64,000 nucleotides of DNA from positions 65,536 through 129,535 of the forward strand of contig JBKECP010000041.1 of assembly GCA_047974765.1 (NCBI GenBank), written 5' to 3'. Shown here piece after piece: positions 1-10,862 of the stretch. This DNA comes from JBKECP01 sp047974765 (GTDB lineage: Bacteria; Pseudomonadota; Gammaproteobacteria; Pseudomonadales; Halieaceae). The position numbers were made by a program, and so were the translations under genes. The notes below the pieces were generated by a model. That model saw only the letters and a program-made list of their open reading frames with translations. It was not told the origin of the DNA and did not search any database. Numbering within the stretch: the stretch's first letter is position 1; the number at the start of each line of letters is the position of its first letter.

Positions 1-276
1 AACACGATCAAGCTCCTGCTGTTCACTGATGGCCTGGGCACCCGGGCGTGTTGATTCACCACCGATATCCAGCACACTGGCCCCTTCGGCCACCATTGTG
101 CGCGCCCGCTTCATCGCTTGTTCCAAATCAAGCCGACCATTGCGATAGAGTGTACCGCCATCGGAAAAAGAATCAGGTGTTGCGTTAATAATCCCCATCA
201 CCTGGGGACAACTGAAAGACAAAGACCGACCGGCACAGTCAAGTACCGATCGGCCCTTTAGTATTGCAAAAGCCAA
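1..276 (-). CDS. folP: Dihydropteroate synthase, N-terminal part (cut by window edge)
   Basis: Condenses 6-hydroxymethyl-dihydropterin pyrophosphate with p-aminobenzoate in cytosolic folate synthesis. The reverse strand reads through the family signature MGIINATPDSFSDGG and then LDIGGESTRPGA, both diagnostic of DHPS. Only about 90 residues are present; the rest lies left of base 1. No ATG precedes the signature after the in-frame stop, so a TTG at 276 is the likeliest start, though it lacks a good ribosome site; the ATG inside the signature is too late. It lies 12 bases after ftsH in the same direction, the usual ftsH-folP order. Identity is sure, the start is not. Confidence 0.9.
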   Translation of the reverse strand, partial: MAFAILKGRSVLDCAGRSLSFSCPQVMGIINATPDSFSDGGTLYRNGRLDLEQAMKRARTMVAEGASVLDIGGESTRPGAQAISEQQELDRV

Positions 277-288
277 AACTGAATGGAT

Positions 289-2214
289 TCAGTGTTCGCT
301 GGCAGGATCACCGATTGTGCCGCTTACCTCATCATCAGCACCGGTCCCGGCTGCCTCAGCAAGCTTGCCGCTGGCATTGTCATCAGGGTCGTGCCAATCC
401 TCAGGCTCACGGGGGGATTTACCCTCCATAATGTCGTCTATCTGCCCTGAATCAATCGTTTCATACATCATCAGCGCATCAGCCATCATATGCAGTTTAT
501 CGACATTGCCGGACAAAATACGCTCTGCCGTGCTGTAGCATTCATCAACGATACGGCGCACTTCCTCATCAATCAGCTTGGCCGTAGCACCGGAAATCGC
601 TTTATTACGCTGTGCGGCAGAACGACCAAGAAAGACCTCCTCGTCACCCTCGTCGTACATCAGTGGCCCCATTTTTTCAGACAGACCCCACTGCGTGACC
701 ATCTTGCGGGCAATCTCGGTTGCACGCTGGATATCATTGGAAGCACCCGTGGTAACGCCATCCTTGCCGAGGGTCATTTCTTCGGCAATACGGCCGCCAA
801 AGAGACTACATATCCGACTAATCAAATGGCGGCGGCTATGGCTGTAGCGGTCCTCTTCCGGCAGGAACATAGTTACCCCCAGTGCCCGCCCGCGAGGAAT
901 GATACTCACCTTGTAAACCGGATCATGCTCGGGCACCAGGCGACCCACAATAGCGTGGCCAGCCTCGTGATAGGCCGTATTGCGCTTCTCCTCCTCGGAC
1001 ATCACCATGGATTTTCGCTCGGCACCCATCATGATTTTGTCCTTGGCCAGCTCGAACTGGACCATACCAACGGTGCGCACACCAGCACGGGCGGCAAACA
1101 GGGCAGCCTCATTGACCAGATTGGCCAGATCTGCACCGGAAAAGCCGGGCGTACCGCGGGCAATTTTTGACGGTTCAACATCATCCGACAACGGAACTTT
1201 ACGCATGTGAACTTTCAGAATCTGCTCGCGGCCACGAATATCGGGCAGACCAACCACCACCTGCCGATCAAAACGACCGGGGCGCAACAAGGCCGGGTCG
1301 AGCACATCCGGACGGTTGGTGGCAGCAATCACAATCACACCGTCATTGACTTCAAAACCGTCCATTTCGACCAGCAACTGGTTCAGTGTCTGCTCACGTT
1401 CATCGTGACCGCCGCCCAGACCGGCACCCCGGTGACGACCAACAGCATCAATTTCGTCAATAAAAATAATACAGGGGGATTGCTTTTTAGCCTGTTCAAA
1501 CATATCGCGCACACGGGAGGCACCCACGCCAACGAACATTTCAACAAAGTCAGAACCGGAAATAGAGAAAAACGGCACCTTGGCTTCACCGGCGATAGCC
1601 TTGGCCAGCAGCGTCTTACCCGTACCGGGCTGGCCGACCATCAGCACCCCACGGGGAATGCGCCCACCAAGCTTTTGGAAACGACCGGGATCACGCAAAA
1701 ACTCAACCAGCTCCTGCACATCCTCCTTGGCCTCATCCACACCCGCCACATCAGCAAAAGTGGTCGTAATCTGGTCCTCACCCAGCAGACGGGCCTTGCT
1801 TTTGCCAAAACTCATCGGGCCAGAGCGACCACCGCCGCCGCCCTGCATCTGGCGCATAAAAAACATGAACACCGCAATGATAATAAGGATAGGGAAAGAG
1901 GCCACCAGCAGCTGGGTCCATACACTCTGCTGCTCAGGCTTTTTGCCTTCCACTACTACGTTGTGGGACAACAGATCATCCATCAGTTTGGGGTCTTCCA
2001 CCATCGGGCGGATAGTTTCAAAAAGCGAACCATCAGTACGCTCACCACTGATCAGCAGGCCATCCACCATGATTTGCTTGACTTTGTCGTGTTGAACTTC
2101 CTCGACAAAGGCAGAATAACCCAGTTGATCAGTCGCTGTCTGAACATTGAGATTGCTGTATACCGACAGTAAAACCGCCGCAATAACCAGCCAAAGCAGT
2201 AAATTTTTCGCCAT
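289..2214 (-). CDS. ftsH: ATP-dependent zinc metalloprotease FtsH
   Basis: Membrane-anchored AAA+ protease that degrades misfolded membrane proteins and short-lived regulators such as RpoH and LpxC. Residues 4-23 and about 100-120 form the two membrane helices around a periplasmic domain. The AAA domain has Walker A (GQPGTGKT), Walker B (IIFIDEID) and the SRH region; the zinc site is HEAGH. The tail is acidic and low-complexity. Walker A has Gln where most FtsH proteins have Pro (GPPGTGKT). An upstream in-frame TTG would add six residues, but the ATG at 2214 gives the usual MAKNLLLW start and 641 residues, against 644 in E. coli. A heat-shock-like promoter lies about 180 bases upstream. Confidence 0.97.
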   Translation of the reverse strand: MAKNLLLWLVIAAVLLSVYSNLNVQTATDQLGYSAFVEEVQHDKVKQIMVDGLLISGERTDGSLFETIRPMVEDPKLMDDLLSHNVVVEGKKPEQQSVWTQLLVASFPILIIIAVFMFFMRQMQGGGGGRSGPMSFGKSKARLLGEDQITTTFADVAGVDEAKEDVQELVEFLRDPGRFQKLGGRIPRGVLMVGQPGTGKTLLAKAIAGEAKVPFFSISGSDFVEMFVGVGASRVRDMFEQAKKQSPCIIFIDEIDAVGRHRGAGLGGGHDEREQTLNQLLVEMDGFEVNDGVIVIAATNRPDVLDPALLRPGRFDRQVVVGLPDIRGREQILKVHMRKVPLSDDVEPSKIARGTPGFSGADLANLVNEAALFAARAGVRTVGMVQFELAKDKIMMGAERKSMVMSEEEKRNTAYHEAGHAIVGRLVPEHDPVYKVSIIPRGRALGVTMFLPEEDRYSHSRRHLISRICSLFGGRIAEEMTLGKDGVTTGASNDIQRATEIARKMVTQWGLSEKMGPLMYDEGDEEVFLGRSAAQRNKAISGATAKLIDEEVRRIVDECYSTAERILSGNVDKLHMMADALMMYETIDSGQIDDIMEGKSPREPEDWHDPDDNASGKLAEAAGTGADDEVSGTIGDPASEH

Positions 2215-2536
2215 ATTACTTAACGCTGCCAACCAGACGGGCCTGACAGCCTTACACTCCTCTTTTTAACAGCCGGATTATAGCTGCATTTTGGGTAAAT
2301 GCCGCCTATCAAAAGATGCCACCGGAATTCCATGGGGAAGCCGCCTCCAGTTCAGGATCAATAACCCATCTTTGGGGGCAGCCTCAATGTACTATAGATA
2401 GGGGCAGCTCACCACGTTTCAAGTTTCTCTTTACCAAGAGAGAACAATAAATGCTTATAAAGGGAAAAAACAGCACCGCGAAGGGCTTAAACCGTTACTC
2501 ATCACAATATCGGCCAGGCAGATGCCTGTCTGGCAC
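2215..2536. other. rlmE-ftsH intergenic leader region
   Basis: This 322-base gap separates rlmE from ftsH, both leftward. It holds the sigma-32-like promoter described separately and a long (about 175-base) untranslated leader for ftsH. An imperfect inverted repeat around 2422-2446 (GTTTCTCTT facing AAGAGAGAAC) sits beside the -35 box. No coding potential was seen. Confidence 0.6.
2395..2423 (-). promoter_or_regulatory. Sigma-32 (heat-shock) type promoter for ftsH
   Basis: Read leftward the sequence is CTTGAAA (2423-2417), 12 bases, then CCCCTATCTA (2404-2395). The sigma-32 consensus is CTTGAAA, 11-16 bases, CCCCATnT, so the -35 is exact and the -10 close. E. coli ftsH is a known heat-shock gene, which supports the call. 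Start of transcription would fall near 2388. Confidence 0.72.
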
Positions 2537-3160
2537 TCAAGACTGAAAGTCCCTTGCCAGCAGGTACACTTCCCGCGAACGGGGCCGGGAAGCATCCGGC
2601 TTGCGGGTCAGCACCTTGCCAAACTGGCTGCGGGCCATGCGCACCAACTCATCAAAACCCTCACCCTGAAAAACCTTGGTTACAAACGCCCCCCCCGGCG
2701 CCAGCACGCGCACAGCCAGATCCAGAGCCAACTCAACCAGATACATTGAACGCGGCTGATCAACCGCATTCAGCCCACTCATATTTGGCGCCATGTCTGA
2801 CATCACCAGATCAACCGGATGATTGCCGATATGAGCCAGTATCTGATCAAACACCCCCTCATCGGTAAAATCACCCTGAATAAAATCAACACCTGCCAGG
2901 CTGTCCATCGCCAGAATATCTGAGGCAACCACCCGGCCGTGATGGCCAACCAGCTCTGCCGCTACCTGTGACCAGCCACCCGGCGCGCTACCCAGATCAA
3001 CCACGGTCATACCGGGGCGTATCAAACGATCCCGCTGCTGCAACTCCAACAGCTTGTAACAGGCACGCGAACGATAACCTTCTCGCTGAGCCTTCTGTAC
3101 ATAGGGATCATTGTGATGTTCCTTCAGCCAGGCGCGGCTGGATGAACGTTTCTTGGGCAT
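2537..3160 (-). CDS. rlmE: 23S rRNA 2'-O-ribose U2552 methyltransferase
   Basis: Also called RrmJ or FtsJ. Methylates U2552 of 23S rRNA in a late step of 50S assembly, using S-adenosylmethionine. The SAM site VDLGSAPGGWSQVAAE is clear near residues 58-73, and the catalytic K-D-K-E residues of the family fit the DMAPNMSG and FVTKVFQG segments. The ATG at 3160 gives MPKKRSSSRAWL, the common N-terminus; an in-frame TTG nine bases upstream is less likely. Length 207 residues matches the family (209 in E. coli). It precedes ftsH as in most gammaproteobacteria and is divergent from yhbY. Confidence 0.96.
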   Translation of the reverse strand: MPKKRSSSRAWLKEHHNDPYVQKAQREGYRSRACYKLLELQQRDRLIRPGMTVVDLGSAPGGWSQVAAELVGHHGRVVASDILAMDSLAGVDFIQGDFTDEGVFDQILAHIGNHPVDLVMSDMAPNMSGLNAVDQPRSMYLVELALDLAVRVLAPGGAFVTKVFQGEGFDELVRMARSQFGKVLTRKPDASRPRSREVYLLARDFQS

Positions 3161-3282
3161 GGAAATCAAATCCGCTTATGGGTCGATCGAGGGCTTGCAG
3201 TGTAACACTCTATCGTCAGATAACAGGGCCTCATGTAAAATATGCACCCGCCAATTCAGCCTCAGCAGGATGTACCTTTTAT

Positions 3283-3609
3283 ATGAGCAAAACCTCTACA
3301 AGCAAAACCTCCGGCCCGGATATTAAGCAACTGCGCGCTATCGGCCATAAACTCAAGCCCATTGTCACTGTTGCCGGTAAAGGCCTGAACGAAAATGTTC
3401 TGGCAGAAATTGAGCGCGCACTCAGGGACCATGAGCTGGTCAAGATCAAACTTATGGCCACAGACAGAGATGCCCGCAAAGCACTTGCCGGACAAATCTG
3501 TGAGCAGACCGGCGCTGACCGTATTCAATCTATCGGGAATATTATTCTGATTCTGCGCCGCTCATCACAACCCGACCCCCGCTTGTCAAATCTTCTGCGC
3601 ACCTTATAG
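3283..3609 (+). CDS. yhbY: Ribosome-assembly RNA-binding protein YhbY
   Basis: CRS1/YhbY (CRM) domain protein that associates with pre-50S particles. The 108-residue product has the KQLRAIGHKLKPIVTVAGKG opening and the GxxG-like loop of the fold, ending in GADRIQSIGNIILILRR. The ATG at 3283 is preceded by an AGGA about 12 bases away. The open frame extends far upstream, but that part overlaps rlmE and carries no homology, so it was excluded. Divergent rlmE-yhbY is a conserved arrangement. A small hairpin follows the stop codon. Confidence 0.93.
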   Translation: MSKTSTSKTSGPDIKQLRAIGHKLKPIVTVAGKGLNENVLAEIERALRDHELVKIKLMATDRDARKALAGQICEQTGADRIQSIGNIILILRRSSQPDPRLSNLLRTL

Positions 3610-3631
3610 GACAGACAGAGTTCCAAAGCAG

Positions 3632-3650
3632 AGCCTGGAAACACCAGGCT
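3632..3650 (+). terminator. Hairpin after yhbY
   Basis: AGCCTGG and CCAGGCT form a seven-pair stem with an AAACA loop, 22 bases after the yhbY stop, followed by TTAATAATAT. The U-tract is interrupted, so it may be a weak intrinsic terminator. Confidence 0.55.
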
Positions 3651-4026
3651 TTAATAATATCAGCAGGCCTTTTTTACCCATAGATACCGGCAAGCCTCAC
3701 ACTCAGATCAATCACTGCCACAAACACGAACTGATGCCATAAAGCACAAAACAAAAGAATAATTATTTACATTTAAAATTAAAAAACTGCCACCAAAAAA
3801 TCAAACATAAAAAAAACAGAAAGACGAAAACGTAAACGAAAACAGCACCAATTCGCATAAAAATGTACTTTTGCTTTCGCGGTGTTTTTAGTGGAAATTT
3901 ACAAAAATATACAATTTAAGCTGTATTTTTTGTGTTTTTAATAGCGATAAAACCCAAGGTATGGAGTAGACTTGCCTCCAGCTGGCAACGGCACCTTTTT
4001 CAAGCAACCCCATTCAGGAGGTCACA
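3651..4026 (+). other. A-rich region upstream of the bacterioferritin gene
   Basis: About 370 bases without a gene. The stretch 3750-3950 is strongly A-rich with many poly-A tracts, which may bend or favour promoter activity. It presumably holds the bfr promoter. A perfect ribosome site (AGGAGGT, 4016-4022) lies just before the next ATG. I looked for a Fur box and found nothing convincing. Confidence 0.5.
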
Positions 4027-4494
4027 ATGAAGGGCGACGCAGAACTTATCAATAAACTGAACGTATTACTGGCAGGTGAACTGACAGCGATGGATCAGTA
4101 TTTCACGCATTCACGCATGTATCAGGATTGGGGGCTGACCAAACTGTTCGAGCGCATCGACCACGAAATGGACGATGAAAAACTACACGCCACCCAACTG
4201 ATAGAACGAATCCTGTTTCTGGAAGGCACGCCCGATCTGTCCAAACGCGACCCGCTCAATATCGGCAAGACCGTACCGGAAATGCTGGAAAGTGATCTGG
4301 CTCTTGAATATATCGTTGTTACAGCACTTAAAGATGTTATTGCTTACTGCGAAGAAAAACAGGACTACCAGACGCGCCAGATTCTTATTGGTATGCTGGC
4401 TGACACCGAAGAAGACCACACCTACTGGCTGGAAAAACAACTGGGTCTGATCAAGCGTATTGGCCTGGAAAACTACCTGCAATCACAGATTTAA
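4027..4494 (+). CDS. bfr: Bacterioferritin, haem-ligand-less (alpha/BfrA type)
   Basis: Ferritin-like iron-storage subunit of 155 residues that oxidises Fe(II) and mineralises Fe(III) in a 24-mer shell. The diiron ferroxidase set is complete: Glu18, Glu51, His54, Glu94, Glu128 and His131. The residue that ligates haem in E. coli Bfr, Met52, is Lys52 here (context DHEMDDEKLHA). This resembles the subunits of two-subunit systems (Neisseria BfrA, Pseudomonas alpha) that work with a Met52-bearing partner. No partner is in the window. The start is fixed by AGGAGGT four bases upstream. It sits between yhbY and greA, where most relatives have nothing. Confidence 0.93.
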   Translation: MKGDAELINKLNVLLAGELTAMDQYFTHSRMYQDWGLTKLFERIDHEMDDEKLHATQLIERILFLEGTPDLSKRDPLNIGKTVPEMLESDLALEYIVVTALKDVIAYCEEKQDYQTRQILIGMLADTEEDHTYWLEKQLGLIKRIGLENYLQSQI

Positions 4495-4579
4495 AGGTAT
4501 CAGGTTCCCAACAGGTTCAACGCAAACTGGAACTGGTATAGCTACGCCTTGTATCCACCACACCCAAAGGCGTGAAATT

Positions 4580-4605
4580 CCCGAATAGGCTTTCGCCTGT
4601 TCGGG
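4580..4605 (+). terminator. Strong hairpin after bacterioferritin gene
   Basis: Eleven consecutive pairs (CCCGAATAGGC with GCCTGTTCGGG, one G-T pair) close a TTTC loop, 85 bases after the bfr stop. The downstream sequence is pyrimidine-rich (CTCCCCTCTTTAATTT) rather than a pure T-run, so termination efficiency is uncertain. Confidence 0.6.
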
Positions 4606-4856
4606 CTCGCACTCCCCTCTTTAATTTCCAGTATCTGCGCCTCTGCCGCTCAAACACCTAAAAATTATTCGCTATGCCGCGTCAGGCATGTGAAGCACAT
4701 CACATTTTATTAAGTTAATAATTACTAATTTTTAAAATTAAGCTAGTTTTTGATACCATTGGTTTTCTTGGTGAAACACCAAGCATCTTGCGCAATAGCT
4801 CAATGATCGCGCACTCCATTCCCACAAAACGCAAACACTAGACACAGGAGGTATAT
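4606..4856 (+). other. Leader region of the secreted-protein gene
   Basis: AT-rich non-coding stretch before the 4857 gene. It contains a perfect seven-pair hairpin, CTTGGTG-AAA-CACCAAG, at 4767-4783, which could be a regulatory structure or operator. The ribosome site AGGAGG lies at about 4845-4851. No clear sigma-54 spacing was found around the GG and GC dinucleotides. Confidence 0.4.
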
Positions 4857-5669
4857 ATGTCTCTGCGTTTGAAATCCTTTTTTTACCCTTTCACCCTTTT
4901 TACTGTACTGCTTTTGATCAGCTATCGCCCGGCCTTTGCAGCTTGCACCGACAGCACGCTGGACTGGGATTCGTTAGGTCTGCTTCCAGGCTTTCCTCTG
5001 TCACTGAACGATCACACCGTTGACTTTTCCATTACAAATCCTGGTGGCCTGCTTAGTGTTGAAAATATAGATTTTTATGGCGCCAATGGTAGTGCAAAGG
5101 AATACGGCATCTCCGCTCATTTATTCTCGCTGGGGAGTAATACCATTACCGTCGAAATCCATCTAACGGGAGATCCATCCACTGTCAGTTTTAATCTACT
5201 CGATGTCGACGGGGATGAAGACCCAAGATTTTTACGGCAGGAAGTCTATACCATTACAGGTAGTTTTGAAGGCGCAGCTGTTACACCCGCGCTCACGCCA
5301 ACCAGTCAAATGGTGGTATCTGGCAATACTGTGCGCGGCTACAATGAGGTAGCACCCTATATCGGCGAAGATGGCCTGGCGCCAATGGAAGGCGTATTGG
5401 GCGTCGCTTTTGACAGCCCGGTCGATACCATCACCGTAACATTCAGTGCTGACGTTCAGGCGCCAAGCGTATCATTTACCAGTGTACCGGGCTTTGCTTT
5501 TGACAATCTCGACATACGCTGCCAGTCACTGCCTCCCCTGATCCCGATTACACCTCAACCACAGGCAGTACCCGTACCGGCGACTTATCACAACTTATCG
5601 GCTTTTGTCGTTTTGCTACTGAGCGCCATCGGTATTGGCTTTTTGCGCAAACAAAAAGCCCGCACCTGA
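4857..5669 (+). CDS. Secreted protein with PEP-CTERM-like C-terminal sorting tail
   Basis: Hypothetical 270-residue exported protein. Residues 1-28 form a signal peptide (basic start, hydrophobic core, AFA cleavage site). The mature part is beta-rich with two terminal cysteines (ACTDS near the start, RCQSL near 220) and resembles a jelly-roll or lectin-like domain, but I recognise no family. Residues 238-270 form a tripartite tail: a VPVPA motif, a hydrophobic helix, and a basic end (RKQKAR). That is the layout of PEP-CTERM/exosortase substrates, though the motif is not the classical PEP. The exosortase would have to lie elsewhere. The stop is six bases from the convergent greA stop. Confidence 0.7.
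   Translation: MSLRLKSFFYPFTLFTVLLLISYRPAFAACTDSTLDWDSLGLLPGFPLSLNDHTVDFSITNPGGLLSVENIDFYGANGSAKEYGISAHLFSLGSNTITVEIHLTGDPSTVSFNLLDVDGDEDPRFLRQEVYTITGSFEGAAVTPALTPTSQMVVSGNTVRGYNEVAPYIGEDGLAPMEGVLGVAFDSPVDTITVTFSADVQAPSVSFTSVPGFAFDNLDIRCQSLPPLIPITPQPQAVPVPATYHNLSAFVVLLLSAIGIGFLRKQKART
5637..5660. terminator. Hairpin at the end of the secreted-protein ORF
   Basis: GGCTTTTTG and CAAAAAGCC pair perfectly around a CGCAAA loop. The stem lies inside the last codons of the 4857 gene and just beyond the convergent greA stop, so it could end transcription from either side. Neither side has a T-run outside the stem. Confidence 0.45.
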
Positions 5670-5675
5670 CAAACC

Positions 5676-6148
5676 TCAAATATGACGCACCTGGTCGATT
5701 TCATATTCAACATCACCGCCAGGTGCCCTTACTACAACCACTTCGCCTTCTTCCTTACCGATCAGGGCGCGTGCGATCGGTGAACTGATCGATATCAGAT
5801 TATTTTTTACATCGGCTTCGTCATCGCCAACGATACGGTAGGTCACTGAAGCATCAGTATCGATATTGATCAAATCGATAGTCGTGCCAAAGATCACCTT
5901 GCCGGTTTTGGGCAAAACAGTGACATCAATCACTTGGGCATTGGATAACTTGCCCTCGATATCCATGATGCGACCTTCATTGAAACTCTGCTGTTCGCGG
6001 GCGGCGTGGTATTCGGCATTTTCCTTGAGGTCACCGTGTTCGCGGGCCTCGGCGATAGCCTCGGTGATGCGCGGGCGTTCAATTTTTTTCAAACGCTCCA
6101 ACTCTTCGCGCAATGCGGCCTCACCGGATACTGTCATTGGCACCTTGC

Positions 6149-6152
<4 letters not shown>
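5676..6152 (-). CDS. greA: Transcript cleavage factor GreA
   Basis: Binds the secondary channel of RNA polymerase and rescues backtracked complexes by stimulating transcript cleavage. The 158 residues match the family length. The N-terminal coiled coil carries the tip acidic residues in EHGDLKENAEYHAAREQQ, and the C-terminal FKBP-like domain ends in GGDVEYEIDQVRHI. The ATG overlaps the carB stop by four bases (ATGA), so carA-carB-greA is translationally coupled, as in pseudomonads. Confidence 0.97.
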
Positions 6153-9379
<3,227 letters not shown>

Positions 9380-9382
9380 GGG

Positions 9383-10534
9383 CTACAGCTTTCCTGCTCT
9401 GGCTTGTATCAGTTCAATAAAATGGTCAAACAGGGGTGCGGCATCGTGAGGGCCTGGGCTCGCCTCGGGGTGCCCCTGAAAACCAAAGGCGGCCTTGTCG
9501 GTGCGGTGGATCCCCTGCAAAGTGCCGTCGAACAACGACTTGTGGGTCACTCGCAGATTGGCAGGCAGGCTCGCTTCATCGACTGCAAAACCGTGGTTCT
9601 GGCTGGTGATCAGCACGGTGCCGTCATCGAGCTTCTGCACCGGATGGTTGGCGCCGTGGTGGCCGTGGCCCATCTTGACGGTGCGACCACCGCTGGCCAG
9701 GGCCAGCAGCTGGTGGCCGAGGCAGATGCCAAATACCGGGATATCCGTTTGCAGGATGGCCTGAATGGCCTTGATGGCGTAATCACAGGGTTCGGGATCA
9801 CCGGGGCCGTTGGACAAAAATACACCGTCTGGCTGCATCGCCAGCACTTCGGCAGCCGGTGTTTGTGCCGGTACCACTGTCAGACGACAGCCGCGATCAA
9901 CCAGCATACGCAGGATATTGCGCTTGACTCCGTAGTCATAGGCAACCACATGCAAGGGCAGCTCAGCAGCTACAGGCCTGGCATACCCCTGCTCCAGATG
10001 CCAGCTGCCCTCAACCCACTCATAGGGTTCGCTGACACAGACTTCTTTGGCCAGATCCATTCCCTTGAGGCCGGCAAAGCCGCGGGCAGCAACCAGTGCA
10101 GCCTGCTCATCGATGTTTTCACCGGCTCCAGCGGCTACCAGGCAGCCGTTCTGGGCACCTTTTTCACGCAGAATGCGAGTCAGGCGACGGGTGTCGATAT
10201 CGGCAATGCCAACCACATCACGCCGTTTGAGGCAGGCCGACAGATCCTCTTCGCTGCGATAATTACTGGCCAGCAACGGCAGGTCGCGGATAACCAGGCC
10301 GGAGGCCCAGATCTCGCGGGATTCTTCATCTTCGGCATTCACACCAGTATTGCCAATATGGGGATAGGTCAGCGTAACGATCTGGCGCGCATAGGATGGG
10401 TCAGTAAGAATTTCCTGATAACCACTCATTGCGGTATTAAACACCACCTCACCGATGCGCAAGCCTTCAGCACCAATGGCGATACCTTTGAAAATACTGC
10501 CATCTTCAAGGGCTAACAGAGCCGGTTTAAACAA
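9383..10534 (-). CDS. carA: Carbamoyl-phosphate synthase small (glutaminase) subunit
   Basis: Class I glutamine amidotransferase that hydrolyses glutamine and channels ammonia to CarB. The nucleophile Cys lies in FGICLGHQLLALA, and the His/Glu pair in GFQGHPEASPGP. The N-terminal domain is typical (VVFNTAMSGYQEILTDPSYA). I prefer a TTG start at 10534: GGAGG lies five bases upstream and the product then begins FKPALLALEDGSIF, like its relatives. A TTG 12 bases further up would swallow the ribosome site. The usual upstream gene dapB is absent here. Confidence 0.96.
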   Translation of the reverse strand: MFKPALLALEDGSIFKGIAIGAEGLRIGEVVFNTAMSGYQEILTDPSYARQIVTLTYPHIGNTGVNAEDEESREIWASGLVIRDLPLLASNYRSEEDLSACLKRRDVVGIADIDTRRLTRILREKGAQNGCLVAAGAGENIDEQAALVAARGFAGLKGMDLAKEVCVSEPYEWVEGSWHLEQGYARPVAAELPLHVVAYDYGVKRNILRMLVDRGCRLTVVPAQTPAAEVLAMQPDGVFLSNGPGDPEPCDYAIKAIQAILQTDIPVFGICLGHQLLALASGGRTVKMGHGHHGANHPVQKLDDGTVLITSQNHGFAVDEASLPANLRVTHKSLFDGTLQGIHRTDKAAFGFQGHPEASPGPHDAAPLFDHFIELIQARAGKL

Positions 10535-10581
10535 AGACACCTCCAAAAATCACTGAGCCTGTGCCTGTCGTGCGCACCCAA

Positions 10582-10616
10582 AAAAAGCGAGATGGGACAA
10601 ACTCATCTCGCTTTTT
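10582..10616 (-). terminator. Perfect hairpin with T-run upstream of carA (terminator or attenuator)
   Basis: AAAAAGCGAGATG (10582-10594) pairs with CATCTCGCTTTTT (10604-10616), 13 pairs around a nine-base loop. Read leftward it ends in seven Ts, an intrinsic terminator. It stands 48 bases upstream of the carA start with no leftward gene before it, except a short ORF ending nine bases upstream. It could be a relic terminator or an attenuator of carAB. Confidence 0.75.
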
Positions 10617-10862
10617 GACATACAATCAGCTCTGGCTGTTCACAGGAATGCACGTCACCGGGGCGCTGACCGGGCGTGTGAAATCTGGCAGCGAATTGTA
10701 GGTGAAGCCCTCCGGGGTGTCCAGCACAGGATGCCCGCCCACTGCGCCAACAAGCCAACTTTGGTGATATTACCAAGGGCCGCCCCGGCGAATCAGACAG
10801 GAAGTATCATCTGTCTGCCATCGGCCATTGCAGCAAGGCATATCAGGATAACAGGCATTCCA
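10617..10862. other. carA-MFS divergent intergenic region with a short leftward ORF
   Basis: Non-coding on the plus strand. On the minus strand a frame opens after a TAA near 10775 and ends at a TGA near 10627, just before the hairpin. It has a possible GTG start and encodes about 38 residues (ending PVTCIPVNSQS). I recognise no family; it may be a decayed gene end or a leader peptide. Confidence 0.35.

Noticed and set aside
1207..2172. 321-codon ORF opposite to ftsH
   Set aside because: Antisense shadow of ftsH; no signal or motif.
3750..3800. Fur-box-like AATAATTATT stretch before bfr
   Set aside because: Only a partial match to the 19-base consensus in a generally A-rich region.
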